Source: Thermoplasmata archaeon (GTDB lineage Archaea; Thermoplasmatota; Thermoplasmata; UBA184). From it: DNA of 10,629 bases. The notes under the pieces were generated by a model. It was given only the letters and a program-made list of their open reading frames with translations, had not been told where the DNA came from and ran no database searches. How positions within the stretch are numbered: position 1 is the first letter of the stretch; each line of letters starts with the position of its first letter. Made by a program: the position numbers and the translations under genes. The stretch lies in the NCBI GenBank assembly GCA_027314845.1, contig DAHVAA010000039.1:1-10629 (forward strand), written 5' to 3'. This document shows positions 4,757 through 10,629 of the stretch, one piece after another.

Positions 4757-6673
4757 ATGGGAGAGAGCGAGCAGGTGGCCGTCACCCTGCCGGACGGGCA
4801 ACGGCTCATGGTCCCGCGCGGCACGTCTGCCGACGAGGCGCTACGGGCCTGGAACCCGGAGAAGGCGACCACGTTCCTCGCGGCCCTGGTAGACGGTCGA
4901 CCGGTCGACCTCGCCACAGCGCTCGAGCGGGATGCCAGCCTCGCTCCGCTCACTTTCGCTGACCGGGCCGGGCGCGATATTCTCGAACACTCGTCGGCCC
5001 ACCTGGTCGCGAAAGCGCTCGTCGAGACGGTACCCTCCGCTCGGCCGACGGTCGGCCCGCCGACGGACGAGGGATTCTACTACGACTTCGATGTCCGCCC
5101 GCTCACGCCCGCGGACCTCGATTCGATACGAGCTGGGATGGACCGGGCGATCCACGCCAGGGAGCCGTTCCACCGACGGGAGCTTTCCAAGGAGGAAGCG
5201 CGCGCGCTCTTCGCCGCGAATCCGTACAAGCTGAAGTACATCTCCGAGGTGCCGGAGGGTGAACCGGTCTCGGTCTACGACACGGGCACGTTCTCGGACC
5301 TGTGCCGGGGTCCGCACGTGCCGAACACGGGGTGGCTCGCGGGGGTGCATCTGCTCGGCTTTTCCGCGATCACTCCCGCAGCCGCGGGAGCGGCGCCGCT
5401 CCAGCGGGTGCGGGGGATCGGCTTCCCGTCTCGGGGCGAGCTCGATGCCTACCTCAAATTGCGCGCCGAGGCCGAGGCGCGCGACCACCGCACCATCGGC
5501 TCCCGCCAGGAGCTCTTCCTCTTCGTGGACGAAGCGCCCGGCTTCCCGATCTGGCTCCCGAAAGGGATGGTGATGGTCCGAGAGCTCGAGAAGTTCGTGA
5601 CCGAGCATCTGAAGGAGGCGGGGTATTCCGAGGTCCGGACGCCGCTCCTGTTCGCGCAATCGATCTACGAGACGAGCGGCCACTGGGAACACTACCGGGA
5701 GAACATGTTCCTCTCGACGGTCGACGATCGGGTCTTCGGTTGGAAGCCGATGAACTGTCCGGGCTCCATGTTGGTCTTCGGGTCGAGGCCGCGCAGTTAC
5801 CGCGAGCTCCCGCTGCGGCTGGCGGAGTTCGCTCCGCTCCACCGCCTCGAAGCGAGCGGCACCCTGCACGGCCTCACGCGAGTGCGAGAGCTCGTGCAGG
5901 ACGACGCCCACATCTTCTGCACGGAGGAGCAGGTCGAGGGGGAGATCCGGGTCCTGCTCGAGTGGATCCGTCAGGCGTTCTCGACGTTCCGACTGACCTG
6001 GTCGTACGAGCTCTCCACGCGCCCGGAAAAGTTCCTCGGGGAGGCGGCCCAATGGGACCGGGCGGAGGCGACCCTCGAGAAGCTCTTGAAAGAGTCGACG
6101 GTCGACTACCGGGTCTCCCCGGGAGAGGGCGCCTTCTACGGTCCGAAGATCGACATCCATGTCCGGGACTCCCTCGGTCGACCCTGGCAGACCGGTACGA
6201 TCCAGCTCGATTACCAGATCCCCCAGCGGTTCCACCTAGAGTACCAGGGTCCGGACGGGCAGCTCCACTCCCCGGTCGTGGTCCACCGCACGATCTTCGG
6301 CACGTGGGAGCGGTTCCTCGGAGTGCTGATCGAACACTGCGCCGGCCGATTCCCTCCGTGGCTGGCTCCGGTCCAGGTCCGGATCCTCCCCGTGACCGAG
6401 CATCAAGCGGCCGGCGCGGAGGGCCTGGCGGAGGAACTCCGGGCGATAGACGTTCGCGTCGAACTCGCCGGCACCGAGGAGTCGCTCGGAAAGCGCATCC
6501 GGACCGCCGAGCTCGACCGTCTCCCGTATGTCATCGTGGTCGGGGAGCGGGAGATCGCTGACGGAACCGTCGCGTTACGGGTCCGCGGGCAGAAGGGGAA
6601 CCGGTCGATGTCGCGGCCGGAGTTCACCCAATACGTCCGCGACCGGATCCGGCGTCGCGAGTTCGACCCCTAA
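4757..6673 (+). CDS. thrS: threonyl-tRNA synthetase, bacterial-type domain layout
   Basis: ThrRS charges tRNA-Thr with threonine using ATP and releases pyrophosphate. The 638-residue protein has the bacterial-type order. A TGS domain (about 1-66) is followed by the N2 editing domain that removes mischarged Ser, with H78/H82 in HSSAH and C183/H187 in CRGPH. The class II catalytic core spans about 250-535, and the anticodon-binding domain about 538-638. C334 (MNCPGS), H385 (QDDAHIF) and H510 (VVHRTI) line up with the zinc ligands of E. coli ThrRS, which selects threonine through zinc. Motif 2 is HRLEASGTLHGLTRVREL, and motif 3 lies in TWERFLGVLIEH. One oddity is that the segment where most such enzymes have GAYWRGD reads AITPAAAGAAPLQR, with no frameshift that would restore it. 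Typical archaeal ThrRS instead has a DTD-like editing domain, so this is either lineage-specific or an old transfer. The ATG at 4757 starts directly before the TGS strand. The gene ends overlapping the stop codon of the convergent zinc-finger gene. Confidence 0.97.
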   Translation: MGESEQVAVTLPDGQRLMVPRGTSADEALRAWNPEKATTFLAALVDGRPVDLATALERDASLAPLTFADRAGRDILEHSSAHLVAKALVETVPSARPTVGPPTDEGFYYDFDVRPLTPADLDSIRAGMDRAIHAREPFHRRELSKEEARALFAANPYKLKYISEVPEGEPVSVYDTGTFSDLCRGPHVPNTGWLAGVHLLGFSAITPAAAGAAPLQRVRGIGFPSRGELDAYLKLRAEAEARDHRTIGSRQELFLFVDEAPGFPIWLPKGMVMVRELEKFVTEHLKEAGYSEVRTPLLFAQSIYETSGHWEHYRENMFLSTVDDRVFGWKPMNCPGSMLVFGSRPRSYRELPLRLAEFAPLHRLEASGTLHGLTRVRELVQDDAHIFCTEEQVEGEIRVLLEWIRQAFSTFRLTWSYELSTRPEKFLGEAAQWDRAEATLEKLLKESTVDYRVSPGEGAFYGPKIDIHVRDSLGRPWQTGTIQLDYQIPQRFHLEYQGPDGQLHSPVVVHRTIFGTWERFLGVLIEHCAGRFPPWLAPVQVRILPVTEHQAAGAEGLAEELRAIDVRVELAGTEESLGKRIRTAELDRLPYVIVVGEREIADGTVALRVRGQKGNRSMSRPEFTQYVRDRIRRREFDP

Positions 6674-6864
6674 GGCCGGGAGCGCCGGGCGCGCCGTGCT
6701 TCGATGCGGGCGTCCAGATAGTGCTTTTCGAGCGTGGAAGAGTCGACCTGATGCTCGCCCCGCAGATGCTCTCGCATCCGGACGAGCTCGATAGGTCGTC
6801 CGCAGAAGGCGCAGAGCACCCGTTGCCGGCGCGTTCCGGAATCTTGCGCCGAGCCCCCCTGCAT
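6670..6864 (-). CDS. small C2H2-like zinc-finger protein, 64 residues
   Basis: The core is LCAFCGRPIELVRMREHLRGEH. C18 and C21 with H33 and H38 give C-x2-C-x11-H-x4-H, the spacing of a classical zinc finger. The tail (about 41-64) is basic and ends in an Arg-rich run, so nucleic-acid binding is plausible but not shown. Archaeal genomes carry many such short single-finger proteins, mostly uncharacterised. The ATG at 6864 is supported by a TATA box 27 bases upstream, which predicts a leaderless mRNA. The stop codon (TAG, minus strand 6672-6670) overlaps the TAA of thrS (6671-6673), so the two transcripts must overlap at their 3' ends. The intact finger and promoter argue against a chance frame. 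Confidence 0.78.
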   Translation of the reverse strand: MQGGSAQDSGTRRQRVLCAFCGRPIELVRMREHLRGEHQVDSSTLEKHYLDARIEARRARRSRP

Positions 6865-6886
6865 GCGGGCGATTGCAGCGTGGGGG

Positions 6887-6896
6887 ACTATAGAAG
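6887..6896 (-). promoter_or_regulatory. TATA box of the zinc-finger gene
   Basis: The minus strand reads CTTCTATAGT, centred about 27 bases before the ATG at 6864. No Shine-Dalgarno sequence precedes that ATG, so a leaderless transcript is predicted. Confidence 0.65.
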
Positions 6897-6940
6897 CGCT
6901 GGTGCATCCGCGGCGCCGGATGGGTCCGGCCCCCGGGCAA

Positions 6941-6950
6941 AGTTTAATTA
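6941..6950 (+). promoter_or_regulatory. hppA: TATA box of the membrane pyrophosphatase gene
   Basis: AGTTTAATTA is the strongest A/T cluster in the gap between the divergent zinc-finger and pyrophosphatase genes. It predicts a transcript start near 6971. That would exclude the TTG at 6960 and leave a short leader carrying GAGGG (6978-6982), 7 bases before the ATG at 6990. Confidence 0.65.
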
Positions 6951-6989
6951 GGGTCCTTCTTGAGCGCCGTTAATCTCGAGGGTTTGACG

Positions 6990-9110
6990 ATGGGACTCAG
7001 CACCGGACAGATCGAACTTCTGGTCTTCCTCGCCGGCGCGATCGGCCTTGTGTATGCCGCGGTGCAGACGGCGCTCGTGCTCCGGGAGGACGCGGGCGAC
7101 GAGCGGATGCAGGAGATCGCGGGCGCGATCCGGGAAGGGGCGGTCGCCTTCCTGCGCCGCGAGTACACCTTCGTGTTCGTCGTCGCGATCGTCCTTTCGG
7201 TCGTCATCGCCCTCGCCTTTGGGGTGACGGGCGATGGCTGGAAGCTCTCGGTCGGGTTCCTGTTTGGGGTCGCGGGCAGCGCCCTCGCCGGCGCGGTCGG
7301 GATGCTCGTCAGCATTCGCGCGAACGTTCGCACGGCGGGCCACGCGCGCCGGGGCAACCTCCCCGCCACGATGAGCTTCGCCTTCCGCGGGGGCAGCGTC
7401 ACCGGAATGTCGGTCGCGAGCCTTGCGCTTCTCGAGCTCGTCGGTTTCTACTGGGCCTTCAACGGTGACGTCCTCAGCATGGTCGGTGTCCTCTTCGGCG
7501 CCTCCCTGATGAGCCTGTTCGCGCGCGTCGGGGGCGGGATCTACACGAAAGGGGCCGACGTCGGAACCGACCTGGTCGGCAAGGTCGAGGCGGGCATCCC
7601 CGAGGACGACCCCCGTAACCCTGGAGTCATCGCGGACAACGTCGGCGATAACGTCGGAGACTGCGCCGGTATGGCGGCCGACCTGTTCGAGACGTACGTC
7701 GTGACCGCCCTCTCGGCGATGCTCCTCGCCTACCTCATCGGCAACGTGGTGGGAGCGACCCCGCTCCTGTCGCTGTTCCCGAACGCGATCGTGTTCCCGC
7801 TGCTCGTTTGTGCGTGGGCGATCGTGGCGACGATCGTGGGGACCTTCTTCGTCCGGATGCGCGCGGGCGGGTCGATCATGGGTGCCCTGTACCAGGGCCT
7901 CGGAGCGACGACCGCGGTCGGACTGGTCGGCCTCTACGTCCTCGACTACTACTTCATGAACGCCAACCTCGGCATCTTCGTCGCGACCGCGGTCGGCCTC
8001 ATCGTCATGATCCTCATCGTCATCTCGACCGACTACTACACCGGCACGAAGTACCGGCCCGTCCAGAAGATCGCCGAAGCCGCTCAGGCGGGTGCGGGCC
8101 CGACCGTCATCAGCGGCCTCGCGGTCGGATTGGAGTCGGCGTGGATCCCGGGACTTGTGATCGTTTCCGGTACTCTCATCGCCTACGCCTCCGCGGGGTG
8201 GTACAACGGCTTCTCGATGAACCCCGACCCGTACCTCGGGCTCTACGGCATCGGCCTCGCCGCTGCGAGCATGCTCTCGGTGACGGGAATGATCATCTCG
8301 ATCGACGCCTTCGGCCCGATCACGGACAACGCCGGCGGCATCGCCGAGATGGCGAAGCTTCCCGACCAGGCCCGGGCGATCACCGACCCGCTGGACGCGG
8401 TCGGCAACACCACCAAGGCGATCACGAAGGGATACGCCATCGGCTCCGCCGTCCTCGCGGCCCTGGCGCTGTTCGCCGCGTACACCTTCGCGGCCGCGAG
8501 TCAGTGGGGCCAGCCGTGGGACGCCTTCACCAGCCTCCTGACCTTGAGCCGTCCGCTGGTCGTCGCGGGTCTGGTCGTCGGGGCGGTCCTGCCGTTCTTC
8601 TTCACCTCCTACCTGATGCGTGCCGTAGGGATCGCCGCGGAGAAGATGGTCTTCGAGATCCGCCGGCAGTTCCACGAGATTCCCGGCATTCTTGAGGGCA
8701 AGGCGAAGCCCGACTACGGAAAGTGCGTGGACATCGTCACGCTCACCGCGCTCCAGCAGCTCGCCGTCCCCGCGATCATCGCGGTGGCGACCCCGCTCGC
8801 GGTCGGCTTCCTCCTCGGGCCGGTCGCGCTCGCCGGGCTCCTGCTCGGGACGATCGTCTCGGGGTTCCCACTTGCGCTCATGATGACCACGGGCGGTGCG
8901 GCCTGGGACAACGGCACGAAGTACATCGAGAGCGGCCACTACGGCGGCAAGCGCTCGGAGGCCCACAAGGCGGCGGTCGTCGGCGACACGGTCGGCGACG
9001 CTACGAAGGACACCGCCGGCCCGGCGATCAACCCGCTCATCAAGGTCGTCAACACGATCTCGATCCTGTTCATCGCGCTCATTGTGGCGCACTCGGTCAT
9101 TCCGATCTGA
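6990..9110 (+). CDS. hppA: K+-independent, H+-translocating membrane pyrophosphatase
   Basis: This enzyme couples pyrophosphate hydrolysis to proton pumping across the cytoplasmic membrane. The 706-residue protein is hydrophobic throughout, as expected for the roughly 16-helix family. The PPi site motifs are intact: DVGTDLVGKVE (190-200), DNVGDNVGDCAGMAADLFE (216-234), DNAGGIAEMAKLP (446-458) and GDTVGDATKDTAGPAINPL (665-683). In GNTTKAITKGYAIGSA (472-487), Lys476 and Thr479 occupy the two positions that are Ala and Gly in K+-dependent enzymes, so this is the K+-independent type that pumps H+. The usual GDPxKDT is GDATKDT, a change of the conserved Pro. The open frame begins at TTG 6960, but the TATA box at 6941-6950 and GAGGG at 6978-6982 favour ATG 6990. 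It is a single-gene unit. By consuming PPi it would pull synthetase reactions such as that of the neighbouring ThrRS, though no shared control is seen. Confidence 0.96.
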   Translation: MGLSTGQIELLVFLAGAIGLVYAAVQTALVLREDAGDERMQEIAGAIREGAVAFLRREYTFVFVVAIVLSVVIALAFGVTGDGWKLSVGFLFGVAGSALAGAVGMLVSIRANVRTAGHARRGNLPATMSFAFRGGSVTGMSVASLALLELVGFYWAFNGDVLSMVGVLFGASLMSLFARVGGGIYTKGADVGTDLVGKVEAGIPEDDPRNPGVIADNVGDNVGDCAGMAADLFETYVVTALSAMLLAYLIGNVVGATPLLSLFPNAIVFPLLVCAWAIVATIVGTFFVRMRAGGSIMGALYQGLGATTAVGLVGLYVLDYYFMNANLGIFVATAVGLIVMILIVISTDYYTGTKYRPVQKIAEAAQAGAGPTVISGLAVGLESAWIPGLVIVSGTLIAYASAGWYNGFSMNPDPYLGLYGIGLAAASMLSVTGMIISIDAFGPITDNAGGIAEMAKLPDQARAITDPLDAVGNTTKAITKGYAIGSAVLAALALFAAYTFAAASQWGQPWDAFTSLLTLSRPLVVAGLVVGAVLPFFFTSYLMRAVGIAAEKMVFEIRRQFHEIPGILEGKAKPDYGKCVDIVTLTALQQLAVPAIIAVATPLAVGFLLGPVALAGLLLGTIVSGFPLALMMTTGGAAWDNGTKYIESGHYGGKRSEAHKAAVVGDTVGDATKDTAGPAINPLIKVVNTISILFIALIVAHSVIPI

Positions 9111-9119
9111 GGCGACGCG

Positions 9120-9137
9120 GGGGCCGTTCCCGGCCCC
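9120..9137 (+). terminator. stem-loop after hppA, possible transcript end
   Basis: GGGGCCG-TTCC-CGGCCCC forms a 7-bp perfect GC stem starting 10 bases after the hppA stop. No T-run follows, so it is not a bacterial-style intrinsic terminator. It may instead mark or protect the 3' end of the mRNA. Confidence 0.4.
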
Positions 9138-9180
9138 GGAGGTCCGAGCGGCGAACCGGGCGGGTCTGCTCTCCGCGACG

Positions 9181-9188
9181 TTGATAAG
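9181..9188 (+). promoter_or_regulatory. TATA-like box before the CxxCGC mini-gene
   Basis: TTGATAAG lies in GC-rich DNA, 37 bases (centre) before the mini-gene ATG. It would set a transcript start near 9211, leaving a leader of about 10 bases. That would place the Shine-Dalgarno sequence (GAGGTG, 9210-9215) at the extreme 5' end, so the real start may be a little further upstream. Confidence 0.4.
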
Positions 9189-9221
9189 GGGCGCCGCGAT
9201 GGGATAGGTGAGGTGCCCAGG

Positions 9222-9263
9222 ATGTGCGACACCTGCGGGTGCAAGTCGAAGAAGAAGCCGTGA
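9222..9263 (+). CDS. 13-residue cysteine-rich mini-protein, CxxCGC motif
   Basis: The frame encodes MCDTCGCKSKKKP and stops with TGA. GAGGTG (9210-9215) ends six bases before the ATG and is a near-perfect Shine-Dalgarno sequence, the best in the window. A TATA-like box lies further upstream, and a strong hairpin begins on the base after the stop codon. Cys2, Cys5 and Cys7 reproduce the CxxCGC layout that starts E. coli HypB (MCTTCGC), where it is a high-affinity nickel site. The Lys-rich tail could contact nucleic acid or acidic partners. Binding of Ni, Zn or Cu(I) is therefore an inference from the motif. No hydrogenase, urease or hyp gene is in the window. It is far below gene-caller length limits. 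The alternative is that the unit is a non-coding RNA or a regulatory leader peptide, but the next gene has its own start 128 bases on. Confidence 0.55.
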   Translation: MCDTCGCKSKKKP

Positions 9264-9293
9264 GGGAGCGCTCGGCGCTACGAGCGCCATCCC
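9264..9293 (+). terminator. hairpin directly after the mini-gene stop codon
   Basis: GGGA plus GCGCTCG (9264-9274) pairs with CGAGCGC (9281-9287) and TCCC (9290-9293). This gives 11 pairs with a six-base loop and a two-base bulge. An alternative fold, GGCGCT-ACG-AGCGCC (9274-9288), competes with it. It starts immediately after the TGA and probably shapes the 3' end of the mini-gene transcript. A short GTTTC follows further down, but no true T-run. Confidence 0.5.
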
Positions 9294-9360
9294 CTTACCA
9301 CCGGTAACTGTTTCGATACCCCATTTCGGGTTCTGAACCTCTTCCCCGAGAGACGGCAGG

Positions 9361-9366
9361 GTTTTG
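9361..9366 (+). promoter_or_regulatory. TATA-like box of the SDR operon
   Basis: GTTTTG is centred about 29 bases before the GTG at 9392. It supports that GTG as the start of a leaderless transcript, since no Shine-Dalgarno sequence precedes it. Confidence 0.5.
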
Positions 9367-9391
9367 TCCGTCGTCCCTTCTGGGTCGTCTC

Positions 9392-10144
9392 GTGTTCGAC
9401 CTCACGGGCCATGTCGTCCTCGTGACCGGCGCCTCCCGCGGGATCGGCCGCGCCGTCGCGCTCGAGCTCGGTCGCGGCGGGGCGGACGTGGTGGTCCACT
9501 ATCGCCACCGGGCCGAGGAGGCTCGAGCGGTCGTTCGGGAACTCGAGCGCGCCGGAGCTTCCGCGCAGATCGTCGCGGGGGACGTCGCCGAGCCGGGCCA
9601 GGTCCGTGACCTGGTCCGCACGGCGGGGGAGTGGAAGGGCCGGCTCGATGGCGTCGTGACCTGCGCGGGGATCTATCGTGGGCCGTCGGTCGAGGAGGTC
9701 GGCGACGCGGACTGGTCGGAGATGATCGCGACCGACCTTGAAGGCACGTTCCGGACCGTACAAGCCGCCTTGCCGCACCTCCGCCGGTCCGAGCGACCCG
9801 CCGTGGTCACGGTCTCCTCGGTGCTCGGCGCGCACCCGGCCGTGGGCGGGGTCCCGTATCAGACGGCCAAAGGGGGGATCGAACAGATGACGCGGGCGCT
9901 GGCGATCGAACTGGCGCCCCACGTGCGGGTCAACTCGGACGCGCCGGGATGCATCCGGACCGACCTCAACCGGGGCGGTCACGAGGATCCCGTCTTTCAC
10001 GAACAGGTCGCCCGGGCGACCGCCCTTCAGCGTTGGGGCGAACCGGAGGACGTCGCACCCTCGGTCCGCTACCTGCTGAGCCGCGAGGCGGACTGGGTGA
10101 CCGGGGTCGTACTCGGGGTCGATGGAGGGATCGCGCTGCGGTGA
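9392..10144 (+). CDS. short-chain dehydrogenase/reductase, FabG-like, with an altered tetrad
   Basis: This 250-residue classical SDR would use NAD(P)H to reduce a carbonyl or oxidise an alcohol. TGASRGIG (12-19) is the cofactor loop. The Arg in it and the Arg after strand 2 (HYRHR) favour NADPH. S143, Y156 and K160 (YQTAK) are the catalytic Ser-Tyr-Lys, with the Ser-Tyr spacing of 13 seen in FabG. Two usual Asn positions differ: NNAG is TCAG (90-93), and the tetrad Asn is Asp115 (ATDLEG), 28 residues before the Ser as in FabG. APGCIRTDL (184-192) matches the PG motif. FabG itself is unlikely as the role, because archaea lack a standard fatty-acid synthase. The GTG start is supported by a TATA-like box about 29 bases upstream. 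The stop overlaps the next gene in GTGA, so the two are translationally coupled. Confidence 0.9.
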   Translation: MFDLTGHVVLVTGASRGIGRAVALELGRGGADVVVHYRHRAEEARAVVRELERAGASAQIVAGDVAEPGQVRDLVRTAGEWKGRLDGVVTCAGIYRGPSVEEVGDADWSEMIATDLEGTFRTVQAALPHLRRSERPAVVTVSSVLGAHPAVGGVPYQTAKGGIEQMTRALAIELAPHVRVNSDAPGCIRTDLNRGGHEDPVFHEQVARATALQRWGEPEDVAPSVRYLLSREADWVTGVVLGVDGGIALR

Positions 10145-10629
10145 CCGCGAGCGAAGCGCCCCGACGAAGGGTGGTCCTGGTGACCGGAGCCTCTCGTGGT
10201 ATCGGTCGCGCGGTCGCGCTCGCCTTCGCTCGCGAGGGGTCCGACATCGCCTTCAGCTACCGTCGGGAAAGCGCGGCTGCCCGCGCGACCGCGGCGGAGC
10301 TCGAACGCCTCGGGGCCCGAGTCTACCACCGAGCCTGCGACGCAGGAGATCCCGAGGACTCACGCCGGTTCGTTGAGGAGTCCGTCGCGAAGCTCGGAGG
10401 TCTCGACGTCGTCGTTCCCAATGCGGGGGTCGCGCCCGACACGGGATTCGAGCATGTCGCGCCGCAGGTCTGGACAGAGCTCCTCTCGGTCCTCCTCGTC
10501 GGGCCGTACGCCACGGTCGACGCGGCCGCGCCGCATCTGCGCGCCTCGCGCGGCTCGGTCGTACTGGTCGCGTCGATCGCCGGTTTGGCCGCGTATCCGG
10601 ACGAGCTTCCCTACGCGGCGGCGAAGGCG
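10141..10629 (+). CDS. second short-chain dehydrogenase/reductase, cut by the right edge
   Basis: The frame starts with GTG at 10141, overlapping the TGA of the first SDR gene (GTGA), and stays open for 163 codons to the end of the window. TGASRGIG (15-22) is the cofactor loop, and SYRRES after strand 2 again suggests NADPH. PNAG (93-96) replaces NNAG, S145 is the catalytic Ser, and YAAAK (158-162) supplies Tyr and Lys. At the tetrad Asn position the sequence reads SVLLVGPY, so Asn appears replaced by Leu118. The missing C-terminal third would hold the substrate loop and C-terminal strand. Resemblance to the first SDR over the whole visible length (RAVAL, AAELERLGA, LDVVV) suggests tandem duplication. 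The two may form a heteromeric reductase or act on successive steps. Confidence 0.9.
   Translation, partial: MTASEAPRRRVVLVTGASRGIGRAVALAFAREGSDIAFSYRRESAAARATAAELERLGARVYHRACDAGDPEDSRRFVEESVAKLGGLDVVVPNAGVAPDTGFEHVAPQVWTELLSVLLVGPYATVDAAAPHLRASRGSVVLVASIAGLAAYPDELPYAAAKA

Noticed and set aside
4841..6235. A 464-residue open frame antisense to thrS
   Set aside because: Same reason: charged low-complexity translation opposite a certain gene in GC-rich DNA.
6960..6989. TTG at 6960 as the start of the pyrophosphatase
   Set aside because: The TATA box at 6941-6950 predicts transcription beginning downstream of this TTG, and ATG 6990 has GAGGG at a good distance.
6948..9290. A 780-residue open frame antisense to the pyrophosphatase gene
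   Set aside because: It is a composition shadow: Arg/Asp/Glu/Gly-rich with no domains, and it lies opposite a strongly conserved gene with all its motifs.

Overview
The window looks like a high-GC archaeal chromosome, most likely from the Thermoplasmatota or a nearby euryarchaeal lineage; the phylum is an inference. The case for Archaea is a box C/D guide RNA with canonical C, D', C' and D boxes, an RNase P RNA, and several genes with a TATA-like box about 26-30 bases before the start codon and no ribosome-binding site (leaderless transcription). A possibly N-glycosylated exported protein is also compatible. No mobile element, CRISPR array or tRNA gene was seen.

Layout. Bases 1 to about 245 (minus) hold the 5' part of the RNase P RNA gene, cut by the left edge. 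It lies directly behind a membrane-anchored phosphoesterase (minus, 253-1626). Divergent from that is a HisA-related TIM-barrel protein (1839-2507), followed after 17 bases by a 73-nt box C/D sRNA (2525-2597). Next come a small SAM methyltransferase of visibly lower GC (2916-3575), a gene-poor gap, and a three-helix membrane protein (minus, 3971-4513). The membrane protein is divergent from threonyl-tRNA synthetase (4757-6673). The thrS stop codon overlaps that of a convergent 64-residue zinc-finger gene (minus, 6670-6864), which is divergent from a K+-independent proton-pumping membrane pyrophosphatase (6990-9110). A tiny transcription unit follows, encoding the 13-residue peptide MCDTCGCKSKKKP (9222-9263) and backed by a strong hairpin. 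The window ends with two overlapping short-chain dehydrogenase genes (9392-10144 and 10141 onward).

How they fit together. Most of this is core informational and energy machinery (RNase P, rRNA-guide RNA, ThrRS, pyrophosphatase that recycles PPi from synthetase reactions) with single-gene transcription units. The only clear coding operon is the SDR pair. The least ordinary items are the CxxCGC mini-gene and the guide RNA, neither of which ordinary gene calling would report.
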